Part shown: piece after piece, positions 60,291 through 64,000 of the stretch
Numbering within the stretch: the stretch's first letter is position 1
How the letters are laid out: each line of letters opens with the position of its first letter
Assembly (NCBI GenBank): GCA_905178155.1
Contig: CAJINV010000004.1
Location: forward strand, 9,586,625 to 9,650,624
DNA: 64,000 bases
Direction: 5' to 3'
Source: Amoebophrya sp. A120
Lineage: Eukaryota; Sar; Dinophyceae; Syndiniales; Amoebophryaceae
The notes under the pieces: model-generated
Databases searched by the model: none
The model's input: only the letters and a program-made list of their open reading frames with translations
What the model was told of the DNA's origin: nothing
Position numbers and translations under genes: made by a program

Positions 60291-63200
60291 ATGCGCCGGC
60301 TTTTTAACCTCGGCGGCGGTAATAACCGCGACGAGGAGCAGGCAGGAGATCCGCTGGGTGGTCGTCCACAAGCTGCACCCGGGGTACAAGCACCGCGGCG
60401 CAAGTCCAGTGATTCCAACTCCGAAAGTGGTGTCTCTTTACCGAAAGAAAAATCAGCGATGACGACAGCCTCCTCCTCCTCCTCCTCCTCCATGGCCGAG
60501 TTTCGGGACGTGAAACAGGTGGTGCGCCAGCAGGTCCCCGAAACCGCCGGCACGGTGTTGCTCGGCGAGTGCACGCACGGCACGGAGGAGTTTTACCGGT
60601 TGCGAGCGGAGATCACGAAGTTTTTGATCGAGGTCCGAGGGTTCAAGGTGGTCATCGTCGAGGCGGATTGGCCCTTCATGTGGCACGTGAACCAATACAT
60701 TCACCGCAAGAAGGTGAAGATGTTCCCGGACACGGTGCGGTTCCCCGACTGGATGTGGAGGAACCAATATCCAAGAAAAAACATTGTAGGTGTACCTTTC
60801 TTGGAGGAACAGCATTACAAATTTGTCTGGCATGACAGCAGAAACCTGTCATGCGCAGATAGTACGTGAAAACGCCCTGTAATGCTGGACCCTACGATGC
60901 ATGCCAAGCATGACAGACGCAATCACTTTGCATGTTGCGCATCACAAATTTACACTAACAGCGTTTTTTTTCTTGGACAGCCAGCCTTTCGTGGAGCTGA
61001 TCGAGTGGATGCGGAAGATGTCGCAGACGGAGCACGCGTATCCTGTGCAAAAGTATCGTACTCGTATTGCAATCATGCATTACAAATCGCGTTCTTCAGG
61101 CTAATTCCGCATTACAAATTTTATTTCTCATGCTGAGGAAATTTGTGATGCACTTTTTTTACGAGTGCGATACTTTTGCAATGCATAACGCGTGCTACCT
61201 GTTCGGCATGGACTGCTACTGCAAGGAGGAGTCGCAGGCGGATTTGCTGCGATTTCTCGACAACCACGACCCGGAACTCTCCCGGGAACTGCGGTCGTCC
61301 TGCTTCCCACGCGATCGCGCGGACAAGTGGCCCGGGATTCTGGCGAAAATCCAGTGGGGCAGGACGGGTAACAACAAGATGTCTTCAGGGACAGCAGCTA
61401 CTTCGAGAACATCAAATAAGTCCAACAATAAACCGGGCGACGTGATCGCGGGGTCGGACCTCACGCGCGATTTTATGGCACTCTCAAATCTTACATTCTC
61501 AACTGTCACGTGAATTTGTGATGCAAGAATCGCAACAGTGAAAGGGGCAAGGTTGCAGCTCTCGCATCATAAATTTGGCGTAGATGTAGGCGCTGTCTAG
61601 CGCCTCGGGGATTTGTCATGCGACCTAGCTTGATCGTCTGGTGGCTCATGGCAATTTTGCATGACAAATCATGCAGCAACAGTTGAGAGTGTAACGGTTG
61701 AGAATCCCATAGATTTGGTGTACCCTGGGGCGTCCAAGCTGGACCGGTTTAACGCGGAGCAGAATCTGGAGTGCATGATCGCCGCGGACGAGTACTACAC
61801 GAAGCAGCGGCTGGAGCCCCCGGGCTCGCAGGCCAGCTGGAACGCGCGGGACCAGCACATGGCAACCACGATTCTGCGACTGAAGGAGCAGGCGAAAGAG
61901 ACGTTTGACTTGCAATCCGAGCTGAAGATCGTCGTGTGGGCCCACATATCAAATGTAAAAATGTCTGGGTCTGGAAACTTGTAATGCTGCGTTGGGAATA
62001 GTGAATGCTCTGTAATATGTAGTGAGGTCACCGAACGGTTCTAACCGGGGAGTTTTTTTGACATATACCCTGAAAAACGACCGGCAGTTTTCAAGCGGCC
62101 GGAAGCGTTCTTTGACATAAAAGATTTCCAATTATTAAGCGGCCGGGGCTTTGAAGTCAAACAAGCCCGGTCGAAAACTATCGATTCGCACTTGATAAAA
62201 CGACGCAGGGGAGCCGGCAAAAGGGGCGCCCTTCTGCGGCGCCCACCGCCTTGGTTTCTGGCGGTTTGGGCCGCCCAAAAAGGGGCGCGCAAAAAACTCG
62301 CCCAAAGTCAGAACAGCGAAACAGCATGGCACGGCCGCGATTTTGGAGCATTTTGGGCGGCCGCGAAAGCGGCCGCCTTTTCGCCGGTTTCAGAGCCTGG
62401 GAAGCTTTGCAAAAAGCGCCGGAGGGAAATATAGAAACGCGAAAAAGAAAAAGCGCCCCGGACGCGCAAAGCCAATCCGCATGCTATGGGCCCGATTTTC
62501 CTTCGCTTTTTGGGCGCCCCCCGTGGCGCCCGGATCGGCTCCATAGCATGGGGGCTAGCTTTCGGAAAGGAATTTCGGAGATTTGCCAAAGGCTGCGACG
62601 TTTATCGAGCGGCCGCCATACCGTGCGGCCTAACGTTACTCACGGCGGCATGGCGAGCCCAAAAAAAGCAAGGCCGCGGCCAAGGCGATGGCCGGCAAGA
62701 AAACGCCCACAACCTCACCACCTCCGCCCCGGCGGCTATATTTGGCACACAGGCACGCATGAGAAATATCTGCGCTTCTTTGTGTTGCGTTTTTCGCATG
62801 ACAAACTGCGTTTTTGCATGACAGGCAAAAGGCTCTCTTCTTGGACACGCATCACAAACTTTTTGGTCATGCCAGACAAGCACGACAAAGCTCGCAATCT
62901 TCCAGACGCAGACACTTTTGCATTTGATACCACAATTCCCACGTCGGGGATGCGACGGCGACGCCCTCCGGGGGGGTCAACTTTGAACGGAACGAGACCT
63001 GGTATGGCGTTCTCAAATGTTACATTCTTAACTGTTACATAAATTTGTAATGCAAGAATGGCAAAAGTGAAAGGGGCAAGGTTGCGCCTTTTGCATTACA
63101 GATTTGGAGCAGATTATAATGCTATCTAGCGCGTCGAGAACCTGTCATGCGGAGAAGGCTTGAAATTGTGAAAAGTGTAAGTGATAGCATTTTGCATGAC

Positions 63201-64000
63201 AAATAATGTAACAGTTGAGAATGTGACGTTTGAGAACTCCATACCTGGAATCTGGGGCAGATGTGCCGTTCCGTGATGCAGAACGTGTTTATCGTGGGTT
63301 TTTACAGCTACCAGGGGGAGGTCCGCGCGGCGACGGAGTGGGGGCGGCCCGGGAAGGTCATGCAATTGCGCCCGGCGTACGGGAACAGCCTGGAAGCGCA
63401 GCTGCATAACCTGTTTCCGAAGAGAAAAGCCTTTGTGAAGTTCGACACAAGCGCGAAGGACTGGTACAAAGCCCCGCCGACTTTCCAACTGCCGTGCGAC
63501 TACGAGTTGGTCTACCCAGAAGTCCACTGCACGGAAAATGCGGACTACAAGAGTCGGAGAATATCTTTAACATCCTCTTCAACATCGTCGAATAAAACCG
63601 CATCGGGTTTATTTTCCTTCTCCGCGACCGAGCGGGTGGTGGATCGACGGATGGACAGCTGCAGGTTACAAGCCGACTTCAAGAACGGCAATATTAACAA
63701 GCTCTGCTACGTCGACGAGTACACCGGGGGGCGAAACATTTCCGTCCACAGTCTACTATGCTGTGCAAAAGTATCGTACTAGTAGAATTTGCATGACAAG
63801 TTCGCTCAGCATGACAAATCGAGTTTGTCATGCTGACTTACCTTGGGATTGAGGTTTGTGATGCACGACTGCCATTACTACGAGTACGATACTTTTGCAG
63901 AGGATATCTACCGACCGAGGTGTTCCGGCGGCTGCGCGCAGACCCGCTGAATTGGTTCAACACGACGCCGATACTGCAGCGCTGGGTGGGCGTGCAGTAC
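60291..64000 (+). CDS. Erythromycin-esterase-family protein, 3' end beyond the window
   Basis: Exons 60291-60767, 60985-61038, 61193-61473, 61717-61946, 62935-63002, 63249-63756, 63912-64000 (569 codons so far, frame open at the window end). Residues 1-70 are a low-complexity leader, so an internal Met (MTTASS or MAEFRD) is an alternative start. The core matches the erythromycin esterase family: LGECTHGTEEFYRLRAEIT with E93 and H96, VEADWP with E124, FPDWMWRN, FGMDCYCKEES and WAHNSHVGD with H347/H350, the last rebuilt across an unusually long introner. In bacterial EreA/EreC the equivalent Glu and His residues are catalytic for macrolide ring opening. Most family members have unknown substrates, so no resistance role is claimed. 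The FPDWMWRN-QPFVELIEWM and TPILQRWVGVQY joins also fit the family. Six introners, no GT-AG intron. Confidence 0.9.
60768..60979. mobile_element. Introner, family J (212 bp)
   Basis: Flanks ACCAA (60763-60767) and GCCAG (60980-60984), three of five matching. Arms TATCCAAGAAAAAAC and the complement ending TTTTCTTGGACA (ATA changed to ACA). Join WMWRN-QPFVELIEW. TTGGACAG is also a possible ordinary acceptor. Confidence 0.8.
61039..61187. mobile_element. Introner, family B (149 bp)
   Basis: TSD ACGCG at 61034-61038 and 61188-61192. Join TEHA-CYLFGMDCY. Confidence 0.94.
61474..61711. mobile_element. Introner, family D (238 bp)
   Basis: TSD GATTT at 61469-61473 and 61712-61716. Starts TATGGCACTCTCAAATC, ends GAATCCCATA. 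Join LTRDL-VYPGASK. Confidence 0.93.
61947..62929. mobile_element. Introner, family A, carrying a ~740-bp insertion (983 bp)
   Basis: TSD CCACA at 61942-61946 and 62930-62934. Arms TATCAAATGT and GCATTTGATA are intact. Removal rebuilds WAHNSHVGD. Compared with the 252-bp copy at 2974, extra sequence from about 62015 to 62750 interrupts the interior. Confidence 0.95.
62015..62750. repeat. GC-rich nested insertion inside an introner
   Basis: About 740 bp unlike any introner interior. It holds several GCGGCCG motifs (for example near 62094, 62143, 62358, 62372 and 62610) and GGCGCCC / GGGCCGCCCAAAA blocks reminiscent of the repeats at 36423-36820. Exact ends not resolved. Frames through it look compositional. 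Confidence 0.65.
63003..63243. mobile_element. Introner, family D (241 bp)
   Basis: TSD CCTGG at 62998-63002 and 63244-63248. Starts TATGGCGTTCTCAAATG, ends GAGAACTCCATA. Join RNETW-NLGQMCR. Confidence 0.94.
63757..63906. mobile_element. Introner, family B (150 bp)
   Basis: TSD TCTAC at 63752-63756 and 63907-63911. Ends TATGCTGTGC / GCAGAGGATA. Join VHSL-PTEVFRRL. Confidence 0.94.

Noticed and set aside
62251-63042. 263-codon frame through the long introner
   Set aside because: Runs through a GC-rich insertion and into introner arm and exon sequence in the wrong frame; the spliced esterase frame explains the region.
1-64000. tRNA, rRNA, snRNA and spliced-leader genes
   Set aside because: I looked for obvious conserved boxes and found none I could support by eye; a covariance-model scan would be decisive.

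Overview
The window reads as nuclear DNA of a protist with compact, intron-invaded genes. The best match I can offer is a syndinian parasitic dinoflagellate of the Amoebophrya type: at least ten eukaryotic protein genes are cut by short non-GT-AG introns that carry terminal inverted repeats (TIRs) and are flanked by target-site duplications (TSDs), as I recall being reported for Amoebophrya genomes. This assignment is inference; no rRNA or other marker is present.

Layout. 58-1455 (-) intronless gag-like RNA-binding protein. 2539-5587 (+) CID/J-domain/Cys-His protein. 5588-9069 no gene seen. 9070-16517 complete Ty1/copia retrotransposon with near-identical LTRs and a 2A peptide inside its single polyprotein. 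16907-18001 small Cys/Gly-rich protein whose only intron is a nested introner pair. 20988-30937 a 29-exon gene of about 1,048 codons holding 26 introners. 31841-35728 F-box-like protein. 37436-40034 replication factor C subunit (RFC4/Rfc2 type). 40783-42783 secreted SGNH hydrolase. 43741-44911 small charged protein. 46045-49050 intronless zinc-finger/ankyrin-like protein. 49772-50994 and 52809-58409 low-complexity proteins. 60291-end erythromycin-esterase-family protein, cut by the window end.

Introner system. I counted 55 elements. Each begins TAT and ends ATA (a few mutated), is 122-321 bp unless it carries a nested insertion, and is flanked by a 5-bp duplication, perfect in most. Removing the element plus one TSD copy restores the reading frame in every gene (one join is off by one base) and in several cases rebuilds a known motif. 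Families are named here by subterminal TIR sequence: A (AAAATGTCTGGGTCTGG), B (GCAAAAGTATCGTACTCG), C (GTGCACAACTCCCCCTCC), D (TTCTCAAACGTTACATTCTC), E (GGAAAACTAAG), F (AAAAATCCCCCCTCCCC), G (GAGTAAAAACGTCCCCACA), H (AAGTGTTACAGTTACACA), I (CAAGTTTCCCGTACA), J (TATCCAAGAAAAAA). All families share interior copies of a TTTGT(A/C/G)ATGC / GCAT(G/T)ACAAA motif. A and B occur in both orientations. Only five ordinary GT-AG introns were found. No introner was seen in the intergenic DNA, in the retrotransposon or in the two intronless genes.

Exon coordinates in the gene entries keep the left TSD copy and drop the right one; any cut point inside the TSD gives the same mRNA when the copies are identical.
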